From Frankiales bacterium (GTDB lineage: Bacteria; Actinomycetota; Actinomycetes; Mycobacteriales; Jatrophihabitantaceae): a DNA stretch of 64,000 nucleotides. The first letter of the stretch is position 1. Every line of letters starts with the position of its first letter. Both the position numbers and the translations under genes were made by a program. Shown piece by piece: positions 25,489 through 34,381 of the stretch. The notes below the pieces were generated by a model. That model saw nothing but the letters and a program-made list of their open reading frames with translations, made no database searches and was not told the DNA's origin. The DNA is taken from positions 1-64,000 of the forward strand of contig JAOPUZ010000042.1 in the NCBI GenBank assembly GCA_025966315.1, written 5' to 3'.

Positions 25489-27282
25489 TCAGCCGGGCAT
25501 TGGGAGTGCGGCCGGCAGGGCGGCCCAGTTCGGAACACCGAGCCCGCTTGCGAGGTCGTAGCCGGCGGAGGCCTGACAGCATCCGACGTCGGCGAGATCA
25601 TTGTTGCCGGTCACGATGTCGAAGAAGGCTGCCGGTTGCGATGCGGCCTGGTAGAACCATCCGTTTGCCAGCCCGATTCGTGGTCGCCCCGCGGCGCGCT
25701 CAGAAGCGTCGACCAGCGCCGTGGATGCTGCGGTGAATGGCGTCGAGCCGCTGGTTCCACCGACCGGCTCCAAGGTGGAGTCGACTACTACCGGCCAGCC
25801 GGGCACGACGTCGGCGAGTGCGCTGACATCGGGGACGGCCCGGTGATCTTGCAGGTTGATGCCGTCCTGATAGGGCGGCCGAGGCTCGAGGCGGCTCAGC
25901 GCTCCGCCGCCGGCGGCACTCTGGCCGTAGACCGAGTCGTTCCACACAGTCTCAGAAACGCGGGTATTCCCGGTGCCGAGGGTCAGCCGCGTGCCGCCCA
26001 CCGCCGTGACGAAGGGCGACACCGCCGGATAGGACAATGTGGTTCCGCTGACGGTCGTCCCACAGGTGGTCGACCCGGAGTCGCCTGCGGCCGCGAACGA
26101 GGACACGCCGGTGAGCGCTGTCATCGCCAGAACGGAATCGACGACGGAGGTGAAGGCAGGATCGGCCGTGTTCTCCGCGATCGCGCATCCGCCGTAGGAG
26201 AGCGAGATGACGTCCGGGAGCCCGCTGGGCCCGCCTATCGCCCTACTGAATCCATCCAGGATGCCGCCCCCGCCTGCGGTGCTCTGTACGAGGCGCACCT
26301 GCGCCCCGGGGGCTACCGCGGCGGCCGTCTGCAGGTCGAGCGACGTCTCGGGGTCGGCGTTGACGATTGCGGTGGCGACGCCGTCGCCCTGCGCTTGCTC
26401 GACTTGCGGCGGGGAGTACCCGAAGCATTGCCCGGCTAGCTGGAGGTCGCTCGGCAGCCAGCCGCCTCCGAGGTCCAGGATCGTTATCACCGGGGTGCCC
26501 GAGGCATGGGCACGCAGCGTGTCGACGCCGTACGCGGTCTGGATCTGCTGTTCGGTGTAGGCCTGGCCCTGCTGCAGCGGAGGCGCCGAGCAGCCGGCGG
26601 TGAACGGGGTGCCGCTGTTGGTCGGCCATGGCTCAGCGGTGGCCATCGAATCGGCCGGACCGATTCCAGTGCGCGGCCGACGTCCCTCGGCCGTGGGGGC
26701 GTACACCTGTGCCGTTTGCAGCAGCAGCTTGGCGCCCGAAGGTTGCAGCGCGGCTGGCGTCTGGGCGGGGAGGCTGTAGGTGGTGAACGGGTTGGACGCA
26801 GTGGCCGCCTGCTCGGTGAGCGGAGTTCCCAACGCGCTCTGCCACTGCTGGGCCGATCCGGTGACCCGCGCGAACAACCGAGTCGGGTCGGCTGAGAATT
26901 GCAGGCCGAGGGCGCCGACCGATTTGGCGATGCTGTTCACCTGCACGTTGCTCGCGCCGAACTCGCCGGCTGCGGTCGCCAGCGAGCTGAACCGCCGGTA
27001 GTCCGATGACCCAGCGGTCGCCACCTTGGCCGCGGCATCGCTGAGCGCGGCCGCCGAGGCGGGGAGCGACAGGTAGAAGGTGACCTGGCCGGCCGTGGGG
27101 GTCGGGAGGGACACCGGCGCCGTAGGGGTTTTCGAACTGCATCCGCTGACCACTGATACGGCGAGTACCACCGTCGCGATCAGTGCCACAGGAGCGGTCG
27201 GAGCCGCTTTCCGCCAGGCATGACGGTTGGCCCGCGGCGCCCGTCCGAAGATCGAGATCCGCACAGCCGGAACTCCCATCAT
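25489..27282 (-). CDS. S53 (sedolisin/kumamolisin-like) peptidase lipoprotein
   Basis: This is a 597-residue exported serine-carboxyl protease with an N-terminal prodomain. A lipobox VVSGC (Cys48) follows a hydrophobic signal, so the protein should be membrane-anchored outside the cell. The prodomain spans about 60-230 (VTFYLSLPAS, YRRFSSLA). The catalytic triad is Glu312 and Asp316 in PETSLDLQ and Ser511 in GGTSGSTP, with the oxyanion Asp401 in AAGDSGS. A calcium-site-like FFDIVTGNND segment lies near the C-terminus. The start is the first of two adjacent ATGs (27282 or 27279) after gaggg. Sedolisins act at acid pH; a lipid-anchored form suggests surface protein turnover in an acidic habitat. 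Confidence 0.92.
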   Translation of the reverse strand: MMGVPAVRISIFGRAPRANRHAWRKAAPTAPVALIATVVLAVSVVSGCSSKTPTAPVSLPTPTAGQVTFYLSLPASAAALSDAAAKVATAGSSDYRRFSSLATAAGEFGASNVQVNSIAKSVGALGLQFSADPTRLFARVTGSAQQWQSALGTPLTEQAATASNPFTTYSLPAQTPAALQPSGAKLLLQTAQVYAPTAEGRRPRTGIGPADSMATAEPWPTNSGTPFTAGCSAPPLQQGQAYTEQQIQTAYGVDTLRAHASGTPVITILDLGGGWLPSDLQLAGQCFGYSPPQVEQAQGDGVATAIVNADPETSLDLQTAAAVAPGAQVRLVQSTAGGGGILDGFSRAIGGPSGLPDVISLSYGGCAIAENTADPAFTSVVDSVLAMTALTGVSSFAAAGDSGSTTCGTTVSGTTLSYPAVSPFVTAVGGTRLTLGTGNTRVSETVWNDSVYGQSAAGGGALSRLEPRPPYQDGINLQDHRAVPDVSALADVVPGWPVVVDSTLEPVGGTSGSTPFTAASTALVDASERAAGRPRIGLANGWFYQAASQPAAFFDIVTGNNDLADVGCCQASAGYDLASGLGVPNWAALPAALPMPG

Positions 27283-27522
27283 GTTGCCCTCACGTCCTTC
27301 CGATACCGGCTGTTCGAATCTCGCGCCGGCTACTCCCGACCGTCGCATGAGGGCCCGCTCGTGTCTTCGCGGCCAGCATCCAACCCCACTGGAGGCCAGC
27401 AGGAATCCGACGTTCGCCGGCGACTCAGGTCTGCCCTTGCACATGGGTCGGATTCATCGGCCACGAATTGATCAACCGAGCAAGCCATCCGAGCGAGATG
27501 AAAGCCTGTCGGGGGTTGACGA

Positions 27523-28056
27523 CTACCTGTCGAGGGCGTGGAGGTATCGCGTGGTCATGAAGTGCTGCACGTGTCTTGCGGCCGGACCGCCGAGCTTGGC
27601 CAGCAGGGTTGCCGGCCGGAAGAACGCCGTGATGGTGAAGTCGAGGCCCCCGGCGGGGCCGCGGCTCAAGACGAAGGCTTCTTCGCCGGACTCGGGGTGT
27701 CCGGGCAGCGTGCCGTAGGCGAATCCGCGCTTGTCGGCTTCGGTGATCGTGTAGATGACCCGGCACGGGATGGTCATCGCCAGTGGTGCGCGTCCGAGTC
27801 GCATGACGCAGACGGCGTCTTCGACGATCTGCGTCGCTGATGCCGCGACCTGCAGCCCGGCGCGAAGCTGGACCTGCCAGCTCATCAGGGCCTGGGCGGC
27901 TGATTCGAAGTCTGTCGATGCCGATAGTCGTCGTGTCCTGGTGAAGGTGGCAAAGCCTGACGGCGGCGTGGTTCGAGTGCGTCCGGCGCCGGTGTAAGTC
28001 AGTGGCTGCGAACGGCGCTTGGTTGCGTCAGCGACGCTGAGCGGATCGACAGTCAC
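27523..28056 (-). CDS. DUF1990 family protein
   Basis: This is a 177-residue protein whose core matches DUF1990: LTYTGAGRTRT at the N-terminus, FATFTRTRRLSAS, LMSWQVQLRAGLQV, CRVIYTITEADKRGFAYGTL, PGHPESGEEAFVLSR and FTITAFFRPATLLAKLGGPA. The domain is an SRPBCC-like fold of unknown function. I chose a GTG at 28056 because the conserved domain starts soon after; a TTG at 28143, 13 bases after the glycosyltransferase stop, would add 29 residues that look non-coding. It lies downstream of the glycosyltransferase on the same strand and may share its transcript. Confidence 0.8.
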   Translation of the reverse strand: MTVDPLSVADATKRRSQPLTYTGAGRTRTTPPSGFATFTRTRRLSASTDFESAAQALMSWQVQLRAGLQVAASATQIVEDAVCVMRLGRAPLAMTIPCRVIYTITEADKRGFAYGTLPGHPESGEEAFVLSRGPAGGLDFTITAFFRPATLLAKLGGPAARHVQHFMTTRYLHALDR

Positions 28057-28155
28057 CTCTTCATCATCGACCCCGCCGCCGGGTCGGCCGTTCAGAAGCA
28101 CCAAGCTTGGTCGATAAGTTCGGCCCGCCGATCTCTGCGACAAGGCCGACGATTT

Positions 28156-29259
28156 CTACGCGGTCCCGGTGAGCACGGGACGCTCGTCGGGAATCGACTG
28201 CGCGAGCAGTGTCGAATACTCGCCGAGGTAGAAGTCGGCCACCCGTGCGGGCGTGAACTGCCGCGCGTAGCGGATGGCAGCGTCGCGGTCCGTTACGGTA
28301 CGTCCACCGAGGGCAGCTGCGATCGCGGTCGCCAGTCGCACCGGATTCGCTGCGTCGACGATGACACCGCGTGAACCCGAGAGCGTGTCGGTAAGGCCGT
28401 CCACGTCGAAGCCGACGACCGAAACACCGAGTCCGAGGCCGAGCACCGCGCTCTGAGACCATGCCTCCTCGCGGGACGGAACCACGTGTACCGAACTCCC
28501 CGCGACCATGGTCCACGGCTTGTCGCTCCACCCAGGCAGGAACACGCGATCAGACAGCCCCAGCTCCTCGACCCGGCCGACCAACGTGTCCCGGAGCGGG
28601 CCGTCACCAAGAAGGTAGGCGCAGAACGATTCACCGCGGATGAGGCCCAAGGCCTCGACCAGCAGGTCTGGACCCTTGTCCTCGCTGAAGCGACCAGCGA
28701 ACGTCACTCGTGGGGTGGGCAATCCGCTTCGTGGCGCTGCACTCAGCCCGGCCACCGGGGAGCGTGCCGGTCTGATGACCTCCACCGGTACGCCGGCGGC
28801 CTCAGCGAAACGTCGGGCGGCTGGGCCCATCGCGAAGAACCTGTCGATGCCGCCGGCCGCCGGGCGGAGTGCCCGAATCCGCTCGGCCGTCCAGTTCACC
28901 TGGTTGTGCTCCGTCGCCACGAACGGGGTCGAGCGCTCGATCACCTGGGCTACCGCCCACCATGCGCCGACCATGTGGGCGTGCACGATGTCGGCGCCGG
29001 CCAGCTTGTCCTGAAGCCATCGGGCGAACGGCCACGACAACGTCCACTGAAGGTTCCTAGTGGGGTGCGGGCGCCCGGTACGAAAAGCGGCCACCGGAAC
29101 TTGATAACGCATCGCCAGGCGCAGTCCCTCGACCGAGGCGTCACCGACGAGCAATGTGGTGTCCACACCGTGCCGGACACGGAGATCTTGGGACAACCGC
29201 AGCAAAGCCAGCTGCGCACCGCCAGGCTCCAGCTTTCCCAAAACGCGTACCACGTGCAT
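28156..29259 (-). CDS. Family 4 glycosyltransferase
   Basis: This is a 367-residue GT-B fold glycosyltransferase. The N-terminal acceptor domain begins MHVVRVLGKLEPGGAQLALL (the GGAQ-type glycine turn of GT4) and contains DIVHAHMVGAWWAVA. The C-terminal donor domain has VTFAGRFSEDKGPDLLVEAL, AYLLGDGPLRDTL, VFLPGWSDKPWTM and PSREEAWSQSAVLGLGLGV, where the usual E-x7-E motif reads EEAWSQSAVL. The start at 29259 has a gaggtgg leader. It would transfer a sugar from a nucleotide donor to an unknown cell-envelope acceptor at the inner face of the membrane. No other polysaccharide gene lies nearby. Confidence 0.88.
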   Translation of the reverse strand: MHVVRVLGKLEPGGAQLALLRLSQDLRVRHGVDTTLLVGDASVEGLRLAMRYQVPVAAFRTGRPHPTRNLQWTLSWPFARWLQDKLAGADIVHAHMVGAWWAVAQVIERSTPFVATEHNQVNWTAERIRALRPAAGGIDRFFAMGPAARRFAEAAGVPVEVIRPARSPVAGLSAAPRSGLPTPRVTFAGRFSEDKGPDLLVEALGLIRGESFCAYLLGDGPLRDTLVGRVEELGLSDRVFLPGWSDKPWTMVAGSSVHVVPSREEAWSQSAVLGLGLGVSVVGFDVDGLTDTLSGSRGVIVDAANPVRLATAIAAALGGRTVTDRDAAIRYARQFTPARVADFYLGEYSTLLAQSIPDERPVLTGTA

Positions 29260-29476
29260 CCGTGTCCACCTCAGTACCCAGTAGGCCGCGGAGCCGCCCT
29301 GAACGGCCACGGTAGCTCCGCATCAGGCGCGTCTACGCTGCCGCATCCTGGTCGAGAGACGGTGTTCATCGACTGTTCATGCTGGTAATGCGGTCCGAGA
29401 GTGGCCCTAGGCTCAGGGTGACACGGGCGCCCAGAGCGGTGCCACCGCGCACACCTTCATCTTTGGACGGCACGTT

Positions 29477-30124
29477 GTGAATGCATTCACCGACGACCCG
29501 AGGCACGCTGATGATCTGCACGCTTGGCAGATCTTGCGCCCGCTGCTGGATGACGGTCGCTACCTGCCGTGGACCACCGGCTCGATGCGACCGGCCGCCC
29601 TGGTCGCGGTCTGCAACGAGATCGTCCATGGCCGTCGAACAAGCATCGTCGAATGCGGCAGTGGCGTGAGCACGGTCGTGATCGCCCGCCTGCTGCGCCA
29701 GCGAGGCAGCGAAAGCGCAGTAGTCGCGCTGGAGCACGACCCCGACTGGGCGCGGCTGGTGTCGGAGCTGCTGGCCGACGAACATCTCAGTGCTTTCGGA
29801 CGGGTGATTCATGCCCCGCTCGCAGGCGAACCGCCGTGGTATTCCCTCACCGCCCTGGCCGAGCTACCGGAGGTTGTCGATCTGCTGATCATTGACGGGC
29901 CACCCGCCGATCGGCCAGGGAATGGCTTGCGCCGGGCGCCGGCGCTTGCGGCCTTGGAATCCCGCTTGAGCGAGGCTGCCGTGGTGTATCTGGATGACAT
30001 CAACCGTGCCGGAGAGCAGGCGGTTGTCGCGAGCTGGCAAGCAATGACCGATTGGATCTTCGACATCGACGCTGTGAGCGGAACGGCGCGGGGGCACCGA
30101 AGGCCAGCGGATTGCCCAAACTGA
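29477..30124 (+). CDS. Class I SAM-dependent methyltransferase-like protein
   Basis: This is a 215-residue protein with a GTG start. Motif I of the SAM-binding fold is clear (RRTSIVECGSGVSTVVIARL near residues 53-72), with the acidic partner ALEHDPDWARLV near 84-95 and the motif IIDGPPADRPGNG near 138-150. The DGPPA motif recalls sugar or antibiotic O-methyltransferases and the class_I-like FkbM relatives. It is divergent from the glycosyltransferase, so a link to glycan modification is possible but not shown. No membrane segment. Confidence 0.75.
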   Translation: MNAFTDDPRHADDLHAWQILRPLLDDGRYLPWTTGSMRPAALVAVCNEIVHGRRTSIVECGSGVSTVVIARLLRQRGSESAVVALEHDPDWARLVSELLADEHLSAFGRVIHAPLAGEPPWYSLTALAELPEVVDLLIIDGPPADRPGNGLRRAPALAALESRLSEAAVVYLDDINRAGEQAVVASWQAMTDWIFDIDAVSGTARGHRRPADCPN

Positions 30125-30278
30125 GGCGGATGTGACCGCGGGGTCGACCCGGAGGGTCGGGGCGTTCGACTGTCGGCATGGGCGTCAGAAGGAAGTCCGC
30201 TCGCACACGTTCACCGGCTCTGGGTCTGGCGCCCGTAGCTCCCGGCCATTAAATTTGGAACACCCTTAGGAGGCTCCC

Positions 30279-30632
30279 GTGAGCGATTTCGATGTCCGAA
30301 TGGTTGTTCTCTCGACCGACGATCTGGATGAATCGATCCGTTTCTACAGCGAGACCTTGGGTCTGTCTTTGAAGTTCCGCGACGGCGCCCACTACGCAGC
30401 CCTCGACGGCGGTTCGGTCACGCTCGCGTTGGCGACCGCAGTCGATCACCCACAGCCCGGAAAGGTCGTCGTCGGTATAAAGACCGCCGATGTCGACGCG
30501 GCCGCCAAAGCGGTCGAAGACAGCGGCGGCGCCATCATCAAGGGTCCGTACAACGACGCGCACGAGCGGCGTGCCGTCGTCTACGACAACAAAGGCAACG
30601 GCCTGGTGTTTTACAGCCCGCTACCTCGGTAA
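30279..30632 (+). CDS. VOC (glyoxalase/bleomycin-resistance) family protein
   Basis: This is a 117-residue single-domain VOC protein with the beta-alpha-beta-beta-beta repeat. Visible are VRMVVLSTDDLDESIRFYSE near residues 5-24, LSLKFRDGAHYAALDGGSVT and the second module VVGIKTADVDAAAKAVEDSG, ending RRAVVYDNKGNGLVFYSP. A strong aggaggctccc leader precedes the start codon. Such proteins form dimers that bind a metal or sequester ligands. Function is not predictable. Confidence 0.85.
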   Translation: MSDFDVRMVVLSTDDLDESIRFYSETLGLSLKFRDGAHYAALDGGSVTLALATAVDHPQPGKVVVGIKTADVDAAAKAVEDSGGAIIKGPYNDAHERRAVVYDNKGNGLVFYSPLPR

Positions 30633-30751
30633 GCCAGGCGCATTAGATCAGGCTCGGACCGCACGCTTGAGTGCCTGCACCCACTGAACGTTGCCCCTGA
30701 TAACGAGTCGGATCGTACGACGCGGCCCAGCGTTGCACGGGGGAAATCGGG

Positions 30752-31265
30752 TTACCAGTGTCCGCGATGTACGACCTCGTCGAGGGGGCGGCGGTCCGGG
30801 TTTGTGATGGGCTGCAGTGGGCGGTCTGCCGGGTAGCCAACCCCAAGCAGGAAGGACACGACGTGTTTCGGGTACGCCCAGAATCGCGCGCGCCTTGGCC
30901 TGATCGCCCACCGAGGAGTGTCCGGTGCCGATGCCCAGATCAGTCGCCGCCAGGATGATCGCGTACGTCGCCTGCCCGAGATCGTACTGATCGACGACCC
31001 GAGTCCGGTCGTCCGCGGGCTCCGGCACGACCAGTGCGATGGCGGCTGGGGCACCAGCAATATGGCTCGCGCCCGGCCAGACTGTCGACAACTCGGTTAT
31101 TTGACCGGGGTCGGTGACGATGACGAAGTCCCAATGCTGCCGATTCGATGCTGACGGTGCTCGCCAGCCCGCCTCGACGATCCGGATCAAATCCTGCTCG
31201 GGCACCGGATCGGACGTGTAGGTGCGGACGTTGCGGCGGGCGCGGATTGCGTCCCAGGTCTCCAT
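30752..31265 (-). pseudogene. Nitroreductase-family protein with a frameshift near the C-terminus
   Basis: The frame begins METWDAIRARRNVRTYTSDP, typical of the nitroreductase fold (FMN binding by RxRxNVR and later SASNRQHWDFVIV). The first frame carries it to AILGVPET and then turns into unlikely Pro/Arg-rich sequence. The second frame at the same place gives HVVSFLLGVGYPAD, PLDEVVHRGHW and stop at 30752, which is the expected end. A single-base change near 30868 therefore splits the gene. It may be a real inactivation or a sequencing error. FMN-dependent reduction of quinones or nitro groups would be the ancestral activity. Confidence 0.8.
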
Positions 31266-31344
31266 CGCTTCCTCCGGGTCGAAGATTGCGGGTGAACGTT
31301 GGCCGGCGTCGCCCCGTTCGTCGAGCGGGCGTGGCCGCTGCTGG

Positions 31345-31953
31345 TCAGCGCGGGATGCTGGTGTGCTTGAACTCGTTGAGGTCAGGCCATCCGTCCAGCA
31401 GGTCTACCACCCGCTCGATTGTTCGGATCGACGACGCTGGGTCAGTGCCCGCGGGTGAGCGGTCCATGAGTCGGACGAAAACTGCCTCGTCGCCGGCAAC
31501 GAACGTCGGAACGCCCCAGACACTGTGGGAGGCGAGGTAGCGCTCGTGCTCGTCCCGTACGCGGGTCAGCGCCTGACCGGAGTCGACCTGGTCGAGGACT
31601 GCGTCGGCGGGGGCGCCGCTGCGGGTGAGCACTGCGCTGACTTCGCTGCGGTCGTTGAGCAGCTTCGCGTCATCGTGGCGCAATGCGAACAAGGCTCGAT
31701 GCACCGCGGGGAAGACGTCGGGGTAGTCGTCACGCACGATGACGCCGGCTTGCAAGGCGAGGATCCCAGTGTCTTGGTCGGGCTGGTCCCAGACGCTGGG
31801 CTTGCCTTCCTCGACGTGGACCTGGCCGAGAGAGAACGGCAGGAACGTCACCTTCCAGTCGGCGCCGGCAGCGAGGCCGGTAAGGACATGCTCGTGGGCG
31901 TTGCGTGCGAACGGGCAGCGGTAGTCCCACGTCACAGCGAAGTCGAGTGCCAT
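31345..31953 (-). CDS. DsbA-family protein with a single active-site Cys
   Basis: This is a 202-residue thioredoxin-fold protein of the DsbA/FrnE-like group. The N-terminus reads DFAVTWDYRCPFARNAHEHV; the usual CxxC is CPFA, so only Cys13 remains. The cis-Pro region SVWGVPTFVAGDEAVFVRLM near 150-170 is intact. Relatives in actinobacteria include mycothiol-dependent reductase Rv2466c, which has CPWC. A single Cys suggests mycothiol-linked disulfide or nitroreductase-like chemistry rather than oxidase action. No signal peptide, so cytoplasmic. The start at the ATG 31953 is favoured over the upstream TTG. Confidence 0.82.
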   Translation of the reverse strand: MALDFAVTWDYRCPFARNAHEHVLTGLAAGADWKVTFLPFSLGQVHVEEGKPSVWDQPDQDTGILALQAGVIVRDDYPDVFPAVHRALFALRHDDAKLLNDRSEVSAVLTRSGAPADAVLDQVDSGQALTRVRDEHERYLASHSVWGVPTFVAGDEAVFVRLMDRSPAGTDPASSIRTIERVVDLLDGWPDLNEFKHTSIPR

Positions 31954-32493
31954 GTTTCGAACAACCAAGGCGACCGGTCCACGAATTCCCTAGCGGTCGG
32001 GTAGAGCTTTGCTGACGGTGCCCTGAACGCAGGATGCGTTCAGGGCAGCGAAGGGACTTCAGCCGAGACCGGGTCGAGCTGATGCGGTGCGGTGCGAAGT
32101 GTCGGCGCAACAGCGTGCGCCGCTGGCCGGGCGTGGACCCGAGGTGCGATTCGACCTGGACGAGGCCACGACCACGAACGCCGTCAGTACCGGGAGCAAG
32201 CCCAGTGCAACCGGCGGACCGGTGCCGCAGTAACCGATAAGCGTGATCTGCACGATGCGACGGCTGCCAATCTTGGGCAGCAGGTAGGACGACAACAGCT
32301 GACTGAGCCGGGTCGCTGCATCCATGCCAAGACTGTTCGATACGAGTGGCCTCGCTGGCGCGATATCCGTCTGCGAGGCGGCGCGCACCATGACATCGTG
32401 GACGGCAAGCCGGGTGCTGCCGGTTTCCCTGCGCGACCGGGCGGTAGCCGTTCCGGCGGCGATCCCCAGGAATCTCGTGAAGGAGGTCCACGC
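31954..32493. other. 540-base gap, no supported gene; possible minus-strand relic
   Basis: The stretch between the DsbA-like and GNAT genes has no frame with good start, leader and domain. On the minus strand a hydrophobic run (SRRIVQITLIGYCGTGPPVA, GLLPVLTAFVVVAS near 32180-32260) preceded by TRLSQLLSSYLLPKIG looks like a helix pair of a lost membrane protein, perhaps an MFS relic. I cannot confirm this. Confidence 0.35.
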
Positions 32494-33243
32494 ATGACGT
32501 CTACGGACGACGCCGATCACCGGCCTGCGCGCGCGGCGGGGGCCGGCCGCTCCGGTTCACATCCATTAGACAATCCCGCGTACACGTCGCTGACCGGGCC
32601 ACACGCCCATTTCGCTGAGCGCCGCGGCAATGCCGTGCGTTACCCCGTCGACGTGTCGCCGTTCGTGGCGCTGCCCGATGACCCGGACGCCCAGGACTGG
32701 GCCGATATCGCCACGCTGGTCGGACCGGGGGCTGTCGTCCCGCTGGCCGGAGTAGGCGTGCCGCCGCCGGCGGGCTGGGAAATCGTCATGCGTGGCGAGG
32801 GGGTGCAGCTGGTCGACGACGGTATCGCCGCGGCCCACGACGACGAGGCGATCAGACTTACCGCCGCCGACGTGCCGGAGATGCTGGCGCTGGTCGAGCG
32901 CACCAAGCCCGGCCCGTTCTTGCCGCGCACGATCGAGCTGGGCACCTATCTCGGCATCCGCAGGCAGGGCAAGCTGATTGCGATGGCCGGCGAACGACTG
33001 CACCCGCCGGGCTGGACGGAGATCAGCGCGGTATGTACCGACGCGGACTATCGCGGCGAAGGGCTGGCCACCCGGCTGGTGCACGCCGTTGCCTACGGCA
33101 TCCGGCAGCGCGGTGATAAGCCCTTCCTGCATGCGGCCCGCGACAACACCAACGCCATTCGGCTCTACGAGTCGCTCGGATTCCGGCTGCGTCGCACGGC
33201 GACTTTCCAGGCGGCTCGAGTCCCCGATGACTTCATCGGATAA
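32494..33243 (+). CDS. GNAT-family N-acetyltransferase
   Basis: This is a 249-residue protein with a perfect aggaggt leader 7 bases before the ATG. The C-terminal half is the GNAT fold: GIRRQGKLIAMAGERLHPPG, WTEISAVCTDADYRGEGLAT (acetyl-CoA loop RGEGLA), LVHAVAYGIRQRG and FLHAARDNTNAIRLYESLGF near the end. The N-terminal 100 residues (HPLDNPAYTSLTGPHAHFAE) match the FR47-like subgroup. It acetylates an unknown amine. The frame extends far upstream without a start of quality, so the leader decides the start. Confidence 0.88.
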   Translation: MTSTDDADHRPARAAGAGRSGSHPLDNPAYTSLTGPHAHFAERRGNAVRYPVDVSPFVALPDDPDAQDWADIATLVGPGAVVPLAGVGVPPPAGWEIVMRGEGVQLVDDGIAAAHDDEAIRLTAADVPEMLALVERTKPGPFLPRTIELGTYLGIRRQGKLIAMAGERLHPPGWTEISAVCTDADYRGEGLATRLVHAVAYGIRQRGDKPFLHAARDNTNAIRLYESLGFRLRRTATFQAARVPDDFIG

Positions 33244-33358
33244 CCAGACCGGTTTCGCCGGCAACGAGCTGCGGACGGCAGCGGAATTGCGACGCAACGG
33301 GTGTTGGCACGGAGCGGGGCGCCGCGGAGTACGTGGCCGCCAAACTCACCGAGGTCCT

Positions 33359-33937
33359 CTACGCCGGGATTCCGGCCGCGATCGCGTCGTGCACCTCGAT
33401 CAGGCGTCCGGTGGTGACGTCGTAGATATAGCCGTAAATCGGGATTCGGGTGGGCACTAGCGGGTGATTTCGGATCCGAGTCACGTCCTCGACGACACTG
33501 CGCGCGTTGTCAGAAATGGTGAGCCAGTCGATGTAATTTGCCTCGGTCGAGCCTGGTGCGGTGCCGATGTCGTAGAAGCCGTCGTCGCCGAGGGCCGCAG
33601 TATCCAAGCTGCTGGCCAGCAAGCCGCGCATCACGTCGTCGGTGAAGAACTCCATGCCACAGTTGGAGTGGTGAATGACGAACCACTCTCTTGTGCCCAG
33701 CAGTTTGTAGGAAATGACGAGCGAACGGATCGCGTCGTCGCTGGCCCGGCCGCCGGCGTTGCGGATGACGTGTGCGTCGCCTTCGCTGAGACCGGCGTAC
33801 TTGGCCGGGTCGAGCCGGGCGTCCATGCAGGTCAGGATGGCGAAGCCGCGCGCCGGGGGTAGCGCCAACTCGCCCTTGGCGCCGAAGGCGGCGGCGTAGT
33901 CGTCGTTGGCTTGCAAAACTTCGGTGAGGATCGACAC
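33359..33937 (-). CDS. Beta-class carbonic anhydrase
   Basis: This is a 192-residue beta-carbonic anhydrase catalysing CO2 hydration. Zinc ligands are Cys37, His90 and Cys93 ([11 protein letters not shown] and IHHSNCGM), and the Asp39-Arg41 dyad is present. The middle [20 protein letters not shown] is conserved. It is of the small, actinobacterial type (Rv1284-like) rather than the long plant type. A leader before the ATG is modest. It stands alone between the GNAT gene and the sigma/anti-sigma pair. Confidence 0.93.
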   Translation of the reverse strand: MSILTEVLQANDDYAAAFGAKGELALPPARGFAILTCMDARLDPAKYAGLSEGDAHVIRNAGGRASDDAIRSLVISYKLLGTREWFVIHHSNCGMEFFTDDVMRGLLASSLDTAALGDDGFYDIGTAPGSTEANYIDWLTISDNARSVVEDVTRIRNHPLVPTRIPIYGYIYDVTTGRLIEVHDAIAAGIPA

Positions 33938-34117
33938 CGTTCGCTCCGATGTTGGTTGGGAATTATCCGGGAGTACTTCTTAAACGCCCGGCCGCATAAC
34001 GATCTCGATCTATCCGATAGGAAAGCATCATGAGCCGCTCGAGATCCTCCCGCATATCGAAAGTGCTGCTGAATTGGGATCAGACGAGTGGTCGCTCGAT
34101 CAGTTCCTCGATGCGCG

Positions 34118-34381
34118 CTATCCCTCGTTCCGCCGGTAAAGCAGGATGAGCGTGTTCTTCACGTCAGGACTGAGCTGGTCGGAGTCCACCCGTCCGATGG
34201 CCATGATGGTTGCCTTGAGCTGCCTGAGGTATTCCGAACAATGCGGGCAGCGGCTCAGGTGTCGTTCGACGTCGGCCCGCTGTCGCCCGGGCAGCGCCTT
34301 GTCGAGGTAGTCCGTGATCAACTCGACGGCGCGCCGGCAGGTCAGGTCGTGCCGTCTCGCGAATCTCGCTATGACGTTCAT
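34118..34381 (-). CDS. Zinc-binding anti-sigma factor (zf-HC2 type)
   Basis: This is an 87-residue cytoplasmic protein with the anti-sigma zinc motif His41-x3-Cys45-x2-Cys48 (ERHLSRCPHCSEYL). The preceding LTCRRAVELITDYLDKALPG helix is also typical of zf-HC2 domains. No membrane helix follows, so it is a soluble ZAS-type anti-sigma. It overlaps the upstream sigma gene by 4 bases (ATGA), which identifies its partner. It would bind and hold the sigma factor until a thiol or metal signal. Confidence 0.9.
   Translation of the reverse strand: MNVIARFARRHDLTCRRAVELITDYLDKALPGRQRADVERHLSRCPHCSEYLRQLKATIMAIGRVDSDQLSPDVKNTLILLYRRNEG

Noticed and set aside
32092-32493. Long N-terminal extension of the GNAT gene
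   Set aside because: A perfect aggaggt leader and ATG at 32494 give a normal-length protein; the extension has shadow-like composition.
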